A stretch of DNA of 64,000 nucleotides from Kriegella aquimaris (GCF_900103215.1 NZ_FNGV01000001.1:124001-188000), one strand, 5' to 3'. Shown: positions 44,625 to 53,743, numbered from the stretch's first letter. The notes: generated from the sequence alone by a model not told the origin. Numbers and translations are program-made.

Positions 44625-45201
44625 AAAAATTAATTTTTGTTAGTGGTTCGATGCTACTTCAATGGTCCGCAGTTATGGAAAACAGCGAATTATCAGTATG
44701 ATTCTATGAGATATGGCATTTAATTGTTATTACCCCGCCTTGAGGTGTTTTTCCTGATTTTTTGTAATTGGCGCGTATCAACTAAGAGTAAGTTATTTAG
44801 ATTGCCCACCATATGGGTACGTAATGTATAACTGGAACCTATTTGTGTGTAGGCTGTAGGTAATTCATACTATACTCAGTGCCCTATCCCTTTTGGCAAG
44901 ATCTTTGCCGAGCGAAGCCGAAGTGCTCATGGCAGTAACCATAATAGACATTGTCGTTTATATGTACCAATTAGGGGTAACCCAGAAATGTGCTATTTAA
45001 TATAGTGCTTGATATTGGCTGACCGAACACTTGCAACGTAGCTGCATGATTTCCCCGAAAAGAAAGATAAAATCGGAGTTTCCGAATGATTTGTACTTAT
45101 GTGTGATGTACAGGAAACAGGACTTTCACAACAAAAAATTGGTCGTGGTCTGGTGTACGGTTTTATTTGCATCAAATAATATGAATCCCAAATTCAATTT
45201 T
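44625..45201. other. Intergenic between divergent genes
   Basis: 577 bases, no gene. It holds the promoter of the rightward gene (45139-45169). The word ACCCCGCCTT at 44732-44741 recurs at 41542-41551 on the other side of the protease pair. Confidence 0.55.
45139..45169 (+). promoter_or_regulatory. Candidate promoter
   Basis: TTG at 45139-45141, spacer 20, TTTATTTG at 45162-45169, one mismatch from TAnnTTTG. Its position argues for translation starting at 45181 or 45202, not further upstream. Confidence 0.45.
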
Positions 45202-45966
45202 ATGAAATTAAATTTATTTACCATGTTGTTCTTCTCTGCTATCATTTGTTTTGCACAAGAAGATTTAAAAGAACGTGAAAAGCAAGCGGCATTCGATCCT
45301 GCTTACAGTTCATATTCAAGAAAAAAACCTGCTTATGTCACCCTTAAATCCGGTGAGAAAATCGAAGCTGATATCAAAGATGTCGACCGAAAAAAAGGTC
45401 AAATCAACGAGGTCAAGTTTATAAAGCCAAATGGCGAGAAACTTCGGGTCAAGGCCGAAGAGATTGTTGATCTTTACATGGCCCCTTCGGGCATGGAAAA
45501 GCTGCAACAGCAAAGCAATTTTATAAACGATGCTACCAAATGGGGCAAGAGTGATGCTTCTAAATACATGAACAAAGGTTATACAATGTATACCAATCAA
45601 ATGGTTTCTTTAAAAAATAAAAAGAAAGAAGCCGAATTTTTGATGCAGGTAATCAATCCTAAGTTCAGTCAGTATATTCAAGTTTACGCTGACCCATGGG
45701 CAAAAGAGACCATGAGTATCGGCGTAGGTAGTATGAAATTGGCAGGTGGTATCGCAAAATCATATTATATAAAGAAAGGTGATGAAAAGGTATTATGGTT
45801 AACAAAGAAAGATTTTGATGAACACTTTAGTTCTTTGTTCATGGATAATGATAAGTTTAAAGCCAAGTATGCAGATCACAAATTCAAGTGGAGCTTGTTA
45901 GGAGTGTATATTTTAGACTACACAGAATTTAAAGCTGAAAGCGGAGAATTGGCAAATAGTAAATAA
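45202..45966 (+). CDS. Secreted protein of unknown function
   Basis: 254 residues from the ATG at 45202, which begins a signal peptide (MKLNLFTMLFFSAIICFAQ). The frame is open upstream to 45031, but that part is not signal-like and overlaps the candidate promoter. The mature protein has a short beta-rich segment (YVTLKSGEKIEADIKDVDRK, then KFIKPNGEKLRVKAEEIVDL), as in Bacteroidota proteins that begin with an SH3-like 'KSG' strand. No enzyme motif. Followed by a strong terminator. Confidence 0.75.
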   Translation: MKLNLFTMLFFSAIICFAQEDLKEREKQAAFDPAYSSYSRKKPAYVTLKSGEKIEADIKDVDRKKGQINEVKFIKPNGEKLRVKAEEIVDLYMAPSGMEKLQQQSNFINDATKWGKSDASKYMNKGYTMYTNQMVSLKNKKKEAEFLMQVINPKFSQYIQVYADPWAKETMSIGVGSMKLAGGIAKSYYIKKGDEKVLWLTKKDFDEHFSSLFMDNDKFKAKYADHKFKWSLLGVYILDYTEFKAESGELANSK

Positions 45967-45996
45967 CACAATCTTTTAAGGTATTGCATAAAAAGT

Positions 45997-46020
45997 AGCG
46001 GGGACATTTCCCCGCTTTTT
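45997..46020 (+). terminator. Intrinsic terminator
   Basis: AGCGGGGA, loop CATT, TCCCCGCT and a T run. Ends the secreted-protein gene. Confidence 0.93.
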
Positions 46021-46245
46021 ATTGTCTTAAGTTTTCACCTCATAAGATTAAATTGACAAGCTACCGGTACGAATAGTTAATTTTCTGATAATATTGAAAG
46101 CTAACAAGCTTACTTTCAATATTTCCATTCGTTTTTATAAGCCGCACAATTTGATTAAGTTCTTGTAAATTTTGTTATATTTAATGAAATCAAGCGCTTA
46201 GTAACCGTTCTACTTGATTTTTTAATTCATATAATAATTGATATT

Positions 46246-46494
46246 ATGAACAGATTAAAAGAACTTAAGTACTTTATTTTGGCAACCATCTTATTTAGCT
46301 TCGTTGCGGCGGGCTCATTGAGTTCTTGCAGGGACCAAAAGAAACAAGAAAATACCGAGCAGCAGGGAGAGCATCCCGAAGGTGAAGAACATCCTACGGA
46401 GGCAGGGGAAGCCAAGGAAGAACACCCTACAAAAGGTGCTGAAGAACACCCTTCAAAAGATGAGGGTGAGCATCCCAAAAAAGACGGGGAATAA
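46246..46494 (+). CDS. Small lipoprotein with EHP repeats
   Basis: 82 residues. A signal sequence (FILATILFSFVAAGS) ends in a lipobox-like LSSC. The mature ~55 residues are very acidic and contain five irregular EHP units (GEHPEG, EEHPTE, EEHPTK, EEHPSK, GEHPKK) with Lys/Glu between. Regular His-Pro pairs might bind metal; that is a guess. Both a start after an AT-rich leader and a terminator directly after the stop support it as a real gene. Confidence 0.75.
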   Translation: MNRLKELKYFILATILFSFVAAGSLSSCRDQKKQENTEQQGEHPEGEEHPTEAGEAKEEHPTKGAEEHPSKDEGEHPKKDGE

Positions 46495-46503
46495 TATTTA
46501 AAG

Positions 46504-46541
46504 ATCCGGTACCATCTAAAACATGGCTACCGGATTTTTTT
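46504..46541. terminator. Bidirectional terminator between convergent genes
   Basis: ATCCGGTA and TACCGGAT pair around a 16-base loop, followed by a 7-T run. It serves the EHP lipoprotein and overlaps the 3' end of the transglutaminase gene. Confidence 0.85.
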
Positions 46542-47888
46542 ATCAACTTTCCTGCGGAAAGAAAAAAATGTTTTAGGAAATGCCGGGGTCTCCCCTATTT
46601 CCATGACAGGGTATGCGAGAAAGTTAATTGGTCCCGAATGAGGGCCCGGTTCTATCTTAAGATCTCGTCCTCGGGTGAATTCGATACGATTTGCCGGATG
46701 CCTTCCAAAATAATAGGTAGCGAGTGCTGTGTACTTGTTGGCTTCACTAATATCGACGGGCCACCATTTTCCCTCCGCGTAAAATTCCGCCCAACAGTGA
46801 TAGCCATCTATTCCACCTTCATTACGATCTGAGGGAATCGAGGCCCCTACGGCAAATCGCGATGGTATTCCTGCAGATCTGGCTAGGGAAATAAAGAGCG
46901 AATGAAACTCGGTACAATTACCGGTAAGCGCATCGCACGCATAAACGGCATCACCCGTGCCATATTTGCCCGCCTTTAAGTAACGCATATTATCGATTAC
47001 ATAGTCATATAAGGCTCTGGCCTGCATGATAGTGCCTTCGTTGCGTTTGTTACCAATGATGGAATCTGCTAGAATCTGAAACCGGTCACCGACAGGCATT
47101 AGCAAACTGGGATCTAAGTATCTTGTAGGCGACGCATCTTCCTCATAAGGCTTTTTCTCTTTCCTTTCAACGTTATAAACGAGTTCCAATTTTTTTCCGC
47201 TTTGTTCCGGGGAAAGTTCCATATATAATATGGAATTGCCGTAGTACTTCTCTGTGATTATTTGATGTTCCACGGGAGTCTCGATAGTCAGTAATTCAAC
47301 AGTTTGAAAGCGGTCGCTCTGCGGAACGGGAATCCAAATTTTTGCCGCTGCCGTTATTTCGGGCAAGGTAACTTCGTAATGAAAGTCAAATTTGTCCTCA
47401 CCCTCGATGACCCCGAGCAAATCTGATGATGCATTTTGAATAGGCATTCTATACCAAGTCTTGTCCTTACGTTGTTTCCATGTATAAAAAGGTTTCCCAT
47501 TAAGCTTATGCAAGGTCGTTTCGGTCACGGTCATGCTACCCGGATCGCCTTCTAGGAAAAAATCCACATCATATACATCACCGCTGACATCGGCAAGGTC
47601 AACACAGGCAAAATGGCTTCTAGGACCCAAATTTGACAGGTATTCGGTATGTACACGCACCAATTGAAGGCGTAGCTCTTTGTCTTCTGTGGTCATTTGG
47701 AAATAACCGCCCCCTTCTGCCACCTTTTTGGCAATATTGGCTTTAATACCCGCCTCTATATCGGCGGTAACTACTTTAGGAATGTGATAATCCGCCAATG
47801 TTTTTACCTCTTTTTTTTCCTTTACACTGGAATTGCAGGCCATTACCGAAGTAAGTATGAAGAGATAAAAAATTCGAGTGTGCTTCAT
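46527..47888 (-). CDS. Transglutaminase-like lipoprotein
   Basis: 453 residues. A lipobox signal (FLILTSVMACNSS) is followed by a ~250-residue beta-rich domain. The transglutaminase/protease-like core carries the triad in order: Cys in TGNCTEFHSLF, His in DGYHCWAEFY, Asp in WWPVDISEA. Such domains are usually thiol hydrolases of the periplasm rather than true cross-linkers. Substrate unknown. Confidence 0.92.
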   Translation of the reverse strand: MKHTRIFYLFILTSVMACNSSVKEKKEVKTLADYHIPKVVTADIEAGIKANIAKKVAEGGGYFQMTTEDKELRLQLVRVHTEYLSNLGPRSHFACVDLADVSGDVYDVDFFLEGDPGSMTVTETTLHKLNGKPFYTWKQRKDKTWYRMPIQNASSDLLGVIEGEDKFDFHYEVTLPEITAAAKIWIPVPQSDRFQTVELLTIETPVEHQIITEKYYGNSILYMELSPEQSGKKLELVYNVERKEKKPYEEDASPTRYLDPSLLMPVGDRFQILADSIIGNKRNEGTIMQARALYDYVIDNMRYLKAGKYGTGDAVYACDALTGNCTEFHSLFISLARSAGIPSRFAVGASIPSDRNEGGIDGYHCWAEFYAEGKWWPVDISEANKYTALATYYFGRHPANRIEFTRGRDLKIEPGPHSGPINFLAYPVMEIGETPAFPKTFFSFRRKVDKKIR

Positions 47889-48225
47889 TTTGTAATCTGA
47901 TTAAGATTTGTATGAATTTACAATAATTCTATGGTTCTCTCCATACGTAAAATGTTCCGTAGCAATCTAATCCGTTGCCGGGCTAGAAATTCCATGAATT
48001 TTCTCGGTCATATCGGAGGGTACGAAATGTATCCAATAATTCTTTTGCGGATGCTTTCAAGCATTCTTCCCCTTATTAAGTACCATAAATCTTGAAAAAT
48101 ATTAATTTATTTACCGTTTGAGCGGAGGCATTTGAAAAAAAATCAAATAAATTACGAATTTATTAGGAATATTGCAATAAAATCGTAGATTATAGATGAG
48201 TAATATTAATTAAAACAAATAATAT
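47889..48225. other. Intergenic upstream of sigma gene
   Basis: 337 bases between divergent genes. AT-rich; no clear consensus promoter, repeat or gene seen. Confidence 0.5.
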
Positions 48226-49086
48226 ATGAGGCAACTTAAGATCACTAAACAAATTACAAACAGAGATACCAAATCATTAGAAAAGTACTTTCAGGAAATA
48301 TCAAAGATCGATATGATTACCGCAGATGAGGAAGTAGAACTGACAAAAAGAATACGTGAAGGAGATCAAGTTGCCCTTGACAAATTAGTCAATGCGAATT
48401 TACGTTTTGTGGTTTCTGCCGCAAAACAATATCAAGGAAGCGGTTTACGGCTTTCCGATTTGATAAACGAAGGAAATATCGGCTTGGTCAAAGCAGCCAA
48501 ACGTTTTGACGAAACCCGTGGTTTCAAATTTATCTCCTATGCGGTATGGTGGATTCGGCAATCTATATTGCAAGCGATGTCGGAACAATCGCGTATGGTG
48601 CGATTACCGTTGAACAAAATCGGGGAAATCACGAAAATAAAGAAGGTATACTCCTCTTTGGAGCAGACCTATCAGCGGCCCCCCAGTGCTATCGAAATTG
48701 CTAGGGAACTTGATATGAGCGCTACTCAGGTGAAGCTTGCCATGAAAAATTCTGGAAAACATCTATCAATGGACGCACCTTTTCAAGAAGGGGAATCTTC
48801 CAATTTATACAATGTAATAGAATCTCAAGATGCAACGAGTCCTGATGCCAAAATGATGGAAGACTCCCTCAGAACAGATATTAGTCAGGTGTTAAAAACT
48901 CTTCCAATCAGAGAAAGTGAAATTGTAAGGCTCTATTATGGAATTGGAGAACCAAGTCCGATGAGCCTAAGTGAAATAGGTGAACTCTTTGATATCACTA
49001 GGGAACGCGTACGACAAATTAGGGAAAAAGCGATTCGAATTCTACGAAACAAATCACGTAGTGAAGTATTAAAAGCGTATCTATAA
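48226..49086 (+). CDS. RpoD-like sigma-70 factor, probable second paralogue
   Basis: 286 residues, the short Bacteroidota primary-sigma form without region 1.1. Regions 1.2-2.4 (ITADEEVELTKRIREGDQ, DLINEGNIGLVKAAKRFDET, FISYAVWWIRQSILQA), 3 (NKIGEITKIKKVYSSLEQ) and 4 (LSEIGELFDITRERVRQIRE) are complete. Compared with the nearly invariant flavobacterial RpoD, it departs in region 4 (LPIRESEIVRLYYGIGE in place of L-T-P-R-E-A-D-V-V), so it is more likely an alternative RpoD-like factor. That comparison is from memory. Followed by a strong terminator. Confidence 0.88.
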   Translation: MRQLKITKQITNRDTKSLEKYFQEISKIDMITADEEVELTKRIREGDQVALDKLVNANLRFVVSAAKQYQGSGLRLSDLINEGNIGLVKAAKRFDETRGFKFISYAVWWIRQSILQAMSEQSRMVRLPLNKIGEITKIKKVYSSLEQTYQRPPSAIEIARELDMSATQVKLAMKNSGKHLSMDAPFQEGESSNLYNVIESQDATSPDAKMMEDSLRTDISQVLKTLPIRESEIVRLYYGIGEPSPMSLSEIGELFDITRERVRQIREKAIRILRNKSRSEVLKAYL

Positions 49087-49112
49087 AAGATTATAAACCA
49101 TATGTCTTTATA

Positions 49113-49147
49113 AATAAAGCCGACTTTTCAAAGTCGGCTTTATTTTT
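49113..49147 (+). terminator. Intrinsic terminator of sigma gene
   Basis: Perfect 14-bp stem AATAAAGCCGACTT / AAGTCGGCTTTATT with loop TTCA and a trailing T run. Confidence 0.93.
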
Positions 49148-49501
49148 GATATAGTTGCAATAAATAAATTTTTGTTGCGATTTCATAGGTTATAGATTTT
49201 CGAAAGCTATCAAAATTGGCAACAATAAACGACGGGCTGGCTCAGCGCTGTGTAAAACATATTTCAGCCATACCATTTGACCGTAGCGGAAAGTTCTTGA
49301 CGGTATTTTAAACATGAATAAACTATTTTCAGACGTAGCAAAACATACCCTTCCTCCTACCACTGGTCTGATAAGAGGTGTATTAAATGCCTGCCTTTTA
49401 AAGGTATTTTTGAATCTCCCGCCTTGTTCTTATTTACCGTTTGAGAGGAATTGAAGATGAAATGTATGGAAGCTGTTTAATTAAAGTCGGTTAACTTTAT
49501 G
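49148..49501. other. Intergenic, nothing recognised
   Basis: 354 bases between the sigma-gene terminator and a small basic gene. No gene, repeat or hairpin that I can support. Confidence 0.5.
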
Positions 49502-49600
49502 CTATTTAGATTTTTTCAATCTCTTTTCTTCCTTCTTTTCTTTTGCTGTTTTTGCAGGTGCTTTTTTAACATTCTTCTTTGAATCTTGACTCTTTGCCAT
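49502..49600 (-). CDS. 32-residue basic peptide
   Basis: A very short frame that starts MAKSQDSKKNVKKA and ends KRLKKSK, rich in Lys, Ala and Glu. Peptides with the same MAKSQ start and Lys/Ala/Glu composition are familiar hypothetical genes in flavobacterial genomes. It may bind nucleic acid or ribosomes; that is a guess from charge. It is preceded by an AT-rich leader. Confidence 0.6.
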   Translation of the reverse strand: MAKSQDSKKNVKKAPAKTAKEKKEEKRLKKSK

Positions 49601-49663
49601 AATTGTAGTTTATAAATTTTTCTTATTTCTATTTAATATCAACCCCTTAATTGCGCGTATATT

Positions 49664-50038
49664 TTAGCTGACTTCTTCGTCACTAACTGTACTATTCCTA
49701 TTCAGTAACCTATCCGAAACCTTATACCTTCCGGAATAGATAAGGTTAGGCTGTTGTTTTTTGAAATCTGAAAATGCCCTTTTATACCATTTTGGGTCAG
49801 TCGCTTTTTTCCTGTAGTCTTCATTTACTTTTACATCTAAAAAATCGCCTTCAAGCCGTGGTTTAATTTCATAAATTCCAATTCCAAACTTTTCTATGCG
49901 CTCCAATACTATTTCAAAATCCGACTCGGAAAAATAGGGTATCGAATCTGAGTCAAAACCATCATTAAGGTTTTTTAAGTTTAGAAAGATATTTTTTTCA
50001 AAAAATTCTGTTTTTTCCATGGTATACATTAGTGTCAA
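49664..50038 (-). CDS. Hypothetical protein
   Basis: 124 residues, cytosolic, with an acidic N-terminal half (FDSDSIPYFSESDFEIVLERI) and a more basic C-terminal half (DPKWYKRAFSDFKKQQ). No recognised family. The first ATG is at 50038; an ATG at 50023 is an alternative. Confidence 0.6.
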   Translation of the reverse strand: MTLMYTMEKTEFFEKNIFLNLKNLNDGFDSDSIPYFSESDFEIVLERIEKFGIGIYEIKPRLEGDFLDVKVNEDYRKKATDPKWYKRAFSDFKKQQPNLIYSGRYKVSDRLLNRNSTVSDEEVS

Positions 50039-50301
50039 TTGGATATCATCATCGATGATAAACCACTTATCAAGCGAAGTTAATACTCTATTTTTTAATC
50101 TTAGGAATTCTCTAATGTTAATATGCTCTATTAATCGGAGGGAGGTTGATTAACAGCACATAATTTCACAGACGGTGTGAATTCTGTCACTTTTTATGCT
50201 TTTATAGGGTTCACCTCTGAAATTCATTCCATTCTGATTTTTCGATAATTTATTGGCCATTTTACACCTTTATACCAACCATAACTAAAGTGAATTCTCA
50301 C

Positions 50302-51552
50302 ATGCAAGAACTAGTAACTACCATAGAACAATCAGAACTTATTTCAGCCATTGATACCGTATGGGTTTCTCTTTGTGCCGCAATTATTTTTTTCATGGAA
50401 GCTGGTTTTGCCTTGCTTGAAGCTGGTTTTGTTCGCGCCAAAAATGCGATGAGCATTATCGCAAAGGTAATAATGGACATTGCTTTCGGAGGTCTTGCTT
50501 TTTATATTGTTGGCTTTGGAATTGCCTACGGAGTCTCAAATGGTTGGTTTGCTTTCGACACGGGGATCACTGATGCTGATCTGGGATTAGGTTTAAGAGT
50601 TTCAAATAAATTGTTCTGGTTTATTCAGCTGGGTTTTGCCATCGCGGCGATTTCCATAGTTTCAGGTGCAGTAGCCGAACGAATGAAAGTTTGGGCATAT
50701 GCTATTTTTGTGGTTATATTTTGCGGGATTATGTATCCTTTGGCCGCCAATTGGATTTGGAACCCGAATGGATGGTTGGCGCTTAGAGGCTTTAATGATT
50801 TCGAAGGCTCTGCAGCAGTTCATGCAATTGGCGGATTCGCGGCATTGGCCGCTGCCATTGTTCTTGGGCCTCGTTTGGGTAAATATGGTCAAGATGGGGA
50901 ACCTGTGGCGATACCATGCCACAATTTACCGTTAGCTGCCGTTGGTAGCTTTATCTTGTGGTTTGGTTGGTTCGGATTCAATCCAGGGTCAACACTAGGT
51001 GCAGTTGGTAATTGGGAATTAATAGGAACTGTTGCTACAAATACATTTTTAGCTTCTGCGGCAGGAGGTATTTCCACCATGTTTTATACCTATTTTAAAT
51101 ACGGACAAATTGATATCACCATGACTATAAATGGGGTACTTGCAGGCTTGGTTGCCATTACGGCCGGTTGTAATGTGGTTGGCCCTGATGCCGCCTTGTT
51201 AATTGGTATTATCGCCGGTGTCATGGTCGATGTTGCCGTAATTCTTATCGACAAGATAAAAATTGACGATCCCGTGGGCGCTATAGCCGTTCATGGGGTC
51301 AATGGATTATTCGGCACCATTGCGGTCGGTTTATTCGCTTCTGACGGTGGATTGTTCTTTGGTGGAGGAACTGCCCTCTTGCTCACACAATGCTTAGGTG
51401 TTTTGGTTATTGGGGCGTTTTCCTTTACGATAACCTATGTTATAATGACCGTTATGAAGAAAACTATAGGGATACGTGTAAGTCGATCGGAAGAAACTGC
51501 AGGAATTGATGCCGTTTCATTCGGAGTAGAGGCCTATGCCACTTTTGAATAA
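50302..51552 (+). CDS. amt: Ammonium transporter
   Basis: 416 residues with about eleven transmembrane helices. Hallmarks are LCAAIIFFMEAGFALLEAG, FWFIQLGFAIAAISIVSGAVAER, GSAAVHAIGGFAALAAA with the first pore His, and GAIAVHGVNGLFGTIAVG with the second. Imports NH4+/NH3 from outside. A GTG at 50290 is in frame four codons earlier, but the ATG is preferred. It is followed after 32 bases by a PII gene, the classic amt-glnK pair. Confidence 0.96.
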   Translation: MQELVTTIEQSELISAIDTVWVSLCAAIIFFMEAGFALLEAGFVRAKNAMSIIAKVIMDIAFGGLAFYIVGFGIAYGVSNGWFAFDTGITDADLGLGLRVSNKLFWFIQLGFAIAAISIVSGAVAERMKVWAYAIFVVIFCGIMYPLAANWIWNPNGWLALRGFNDFEGSAAVHAIGGFAALAAAIVLGPRLGKYGQDGEPVAIPCHNLPLAAVGSFILWFGWFGFNPGSTLGAVGNWELIGTVATNTFLASAAGGISTMFYTYFKYGQIDITMTINGVLAGLVAITAGCNVVGPDAALLIGIIAGVMVDVAVILIDKIKIDDPVGAIAVHGVNGLFGTIAVGLFASDGGLFFGGGTALLLTQCLGVLVIGAFSFTITYVIMTVMKKTIGIRVSRSEETAGIDAVSFGVEAYATFE

Positions 51553-51584
51553 TTTAGCTCGAAGAAAATTTAAAGTATAGAAAC

Positions 51585-51926
51585 ATGAAAAAAGTAGAAG
51601 CCATTATAAGACCCTCTAAATTAAAAGCTGTTCAGCGTGGATTAAAAGAGGCTGAGATTCCGTGTATTACCGTTATTCCAGTAAAAGGAACCGGATTACA
51701 GAAAAGTTACTCTGAGCGTTATCGCGGTACAGAACAATCCATGATATTGCAAAGTCGTGTTATGATTATGTGTGTTATTAGTGATAGCAACTTAGAAAAA
51801 TGCATTAATGTAATTAAAGAGAATGCTACTGAAAACCAAGTTGGCGATGGTAAAATTTTTATTTACCATGTCGAAGATGCGATTCGCCTAAGTAATGGCA
51901 CAACAGGGGTCGATGCAATCATCTAG
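51585..51926 (+). CDS. glnK: PII nitrogen regulatory protein with Gln at position 51
   Basis: 113 residues, full PII length. MKKVEAIIRPSKL at the start, T-loop from about 37 to 55, the KIFIYHVEDAIRL C-terminal signature and VGDGK ligand loop are present. Counting from Met1 places Tyr46 and Gln51 in SERYRGTEQSM; the uridylylation Tyr51 of enterobacterial PII is absent. It would gate the adjacent ammonium transporter by binding ATP/ADP and 2-oxoglutarate alone. Confidence 0.95.
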   Translation: MKKVEAIIRPSKLKAVQRGLKEAEIPCITVIPVKGTGLQKSYSERYRGTEQSMILQSRVMIMCVISDSNLEKCINVIKENATENQVGDGKIFIYHVEDAIRLSNGTTGVDAII

Positions 51927-52116
51927 ATAAAAGACACGGTTTGCCCGCTTTTGCCTTTTATCCTTTAGAAGCATGTTGGTTTATCCATCCATCGACTGAA
52001 ACAATAATCAATAAAAGGAAATACCCTTTAATAATTAGGGTAGCATAAGTCGTTTGCATAATCCATTAAATAACATAGCCTCTGAAGCATAAAAAACCAA
52101 TATCTTCGCGCGCTCT

Positions 52117-53016
52117 ATGTGGATGTACCTTGGTCTTTTAGCCGCCCTATTTTTAGGTTTACACAACCTACTTAAAAAACACGCCGTTCAGGGGAACGAG
52201 GTTTTCCCCGTACTTTTGGGTACGATTTCGTCGGGTTTTTTATTGCTGCTTCCGTTTTATTTGGGTTCTGTATGGTTTCCAGAGTTTATGGTCAACATAC
52301 AATTTTATATCACTGATATCCCGTGGCAAACCCATGGTTACCTCGCTATAAAGTCAGCTATAATGGCCGCCTCTTGGTTGTTGGCTTATCAAGCTTTAAA
52401 ACATTTACCCATTACCATAGTCACTCCTATACGTTCGGCCGGACCTTTTTTTACGTTTATCGGGGCGATTACCATTTATCAAGAAAAGCCCAATGGGCTG
52501 CAATGGGTTGGGTTTTTTCTTATCATTTTTTCGGTGTTGCTCTATTCCAAAATCGGTAAAAAAGAGGGCATCCATTTTAAAAGTAATAAATGGATATTCG
52601 CTATTATCGGAGCTACCTTTTTAGGCGCTTCCAGCGGACTCTACGATAAGTTCTTGGTTCAAAGCTTGGCTCTAAACCCGCAAACCTTACAATTCTGGTT
52701 TTGTTTCTATACGGTAATTATTATACTGATTATTTTAAGTGTCACCTGGTTTCCCAATGCGGAAAAGAGAAAAGCATTTACCTGGCGGTGGTCCATACCT
52801 CTAGTAGGTGTGTTATTGCAGATTGCCGATTACTTCTATTTTAAGGCCCTGCAAGACCCTGAAGCATTGATTATGCTGCTTTCGGCCATTAAACGCAGCC
52901 AGATACTTATTGCGGTAGTTGTGGGCGGATTGTTATTTAAAGAGCAGAATAAACGCAAAAAACTGGTTCCTTTAGCCGGCATTATGTGCGGTGTTTTTTT
53001 GATTTTATATTCCTAA
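52117..53016 (+). CDS. EamA/DMT-family transporter
   Basis: 299 residues with ten transmembrane helices in two EamA repeats. LGLHNLLKKHAV, the PITIVTPIRSAGPFFTFIGAI segment, and the second-half equivalent LLSAIKRSQILIAVVVGG are typical. Substrate unknown; drug/metabolite or amino-acid export are possible. A TATCTTCG word lies 9 bases before the start but is too near to be its only promoter. Confidence 0.92.
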   Translation: MWMYLGLLAALFLGLHNLLKKHAVQGNEVFPVLLGTISSGFLLLLPFYLGSVWFPEFMVNIQFYITDIPWQTHGYLAIKSAIMAASWLLAYQALKHLPITIVTPIRSAGPFFTFIGAITIYQEKPNGLQWVGFFLIIFSVLLYSKIGKKEGIHFKSNKWIFAIIGATFLGASSGLYDKFLVQSLALNPQTLQFWFCFYTVIIILIILSVTWFPNAEKRKAFTWRWSIPLVGVLLQIADYFYFKALQDPEALIMLLSAIKRSQILIAVVVGGLLFKEQNKRKKLVPLAGIMCGVFLILYS

Positions 53017-53073
53017 TATAAACTACGGATAATAAGTTATGCTTGATTTTTAACTTTCGTCGTTCGTTGGCAG

Positions 53074-53081
53074 TATATTTG
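53074..53081 (+). promoter_or_regulatory. -7 promoter element of single-domain DEAD gene
   Basis: TATATTTG matches TAnnTTTG exactly, about 51 bases before the start codon. I see no TTG at the ideal spacing, so only the -7 part is claimed. Confidence 0.45.
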
Positions 53082-53131
53082 CATTTTTAGAATATCCAGA
53101 TTTCGATTTAAAATTATATTAGATAAAAGGT

Positions 53132-53743
53132 ATGCCATTTAAGAAATTACATTCCCACTTACTTGATTGTTTAGCGCACCAGTCTATAGAAACCCCCACT
53201 CCATTTCAAAAAAGTAGTATCCCTATTATAAAAAGTGGTTCCAATGTGTTTTGCTTTGCTGCGGAAGGCAGTGGGAAAACAACGACCTTGATACTAACTA
53301 CCTTACAAAAACTAAAGTGTGAGGCGGTGGGAAATGCGCCAAGGGCCATTATTCTAGTAGAAAACAAAACGAAGGTTTTAGAATTGTATGATGCTTTTAT
53401 ACCATACACTCAGTACAGCACATTAAGGATCTATGCCAGTTACGAACAACTACACATAGATGTTCAAAAGTCAGAGATTTATATGGGAATCGATATTCTT
53501 ATTACCACCCCTAAAACCCTTCAAAAACTATTTTTGACCAATGGAGTAAGTATTTCAGAATTGAAAATATGCAGTATAGATGATGCAGAGTTTTTATCGA
53601 AAAAAAGTGATGCTACCAGCTTGATCGTTATGGCCGAGAGCATTAAAAAATGCCAGTTCGTTATCTACGCCGAAAAATCGCATCCACAGTTGAATCGTTT
53701 GGAAAACCATTTTATGGAGCATTCTAAATTAGTTCAAAAATAG
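53132..53743 (+). CDS. Stand-alone degenerate DEAD-box RecA1 domain
   Basis: 203 residues, half the length of a helicase. The Q-motif-like TPTPFQKSSIP and Walker A AAEGSGKTTT (Lys49) are intact. Motif Ia/Ib-like segments follow (AIILVENKTKVL, ILITTPKTLQKL). Motif II is SIDDAEFL in place of DEAD, and motif III is not evident. There is no C-terminal helicase domain, and the frame ends cleanly before a convergent gene with no continuation downstream. It may bind RNA or ATP without unwinding, perhaps regulating the full helicases at 57-59.7 kb. Confidence 0.85.
   Translation: MPFKKLHSHLLDCLAHQSIETPTPFQKSSIPIIKSGSNVFCFAAEGSGKTTTLILTTLQKLKCEAVGNAPRAIILVENKTKVLELYDAFIPYTQYSTLRIYASYEQLHIDVQKSEIYMGIDILITTPKTLQKLFLTNGVSISELKICSIDDAEFLSKKSDATSLIVMAESIKKCQFVIYAEKSHPQLNRLENHFMEHSKLVQK

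Noticed and set aside
45031-45201. Extended N-terminus of the secreted protein
   Set aside because: The upstream part overlaps a candidate promoter and would bury the signal peptide that begins at 45202.
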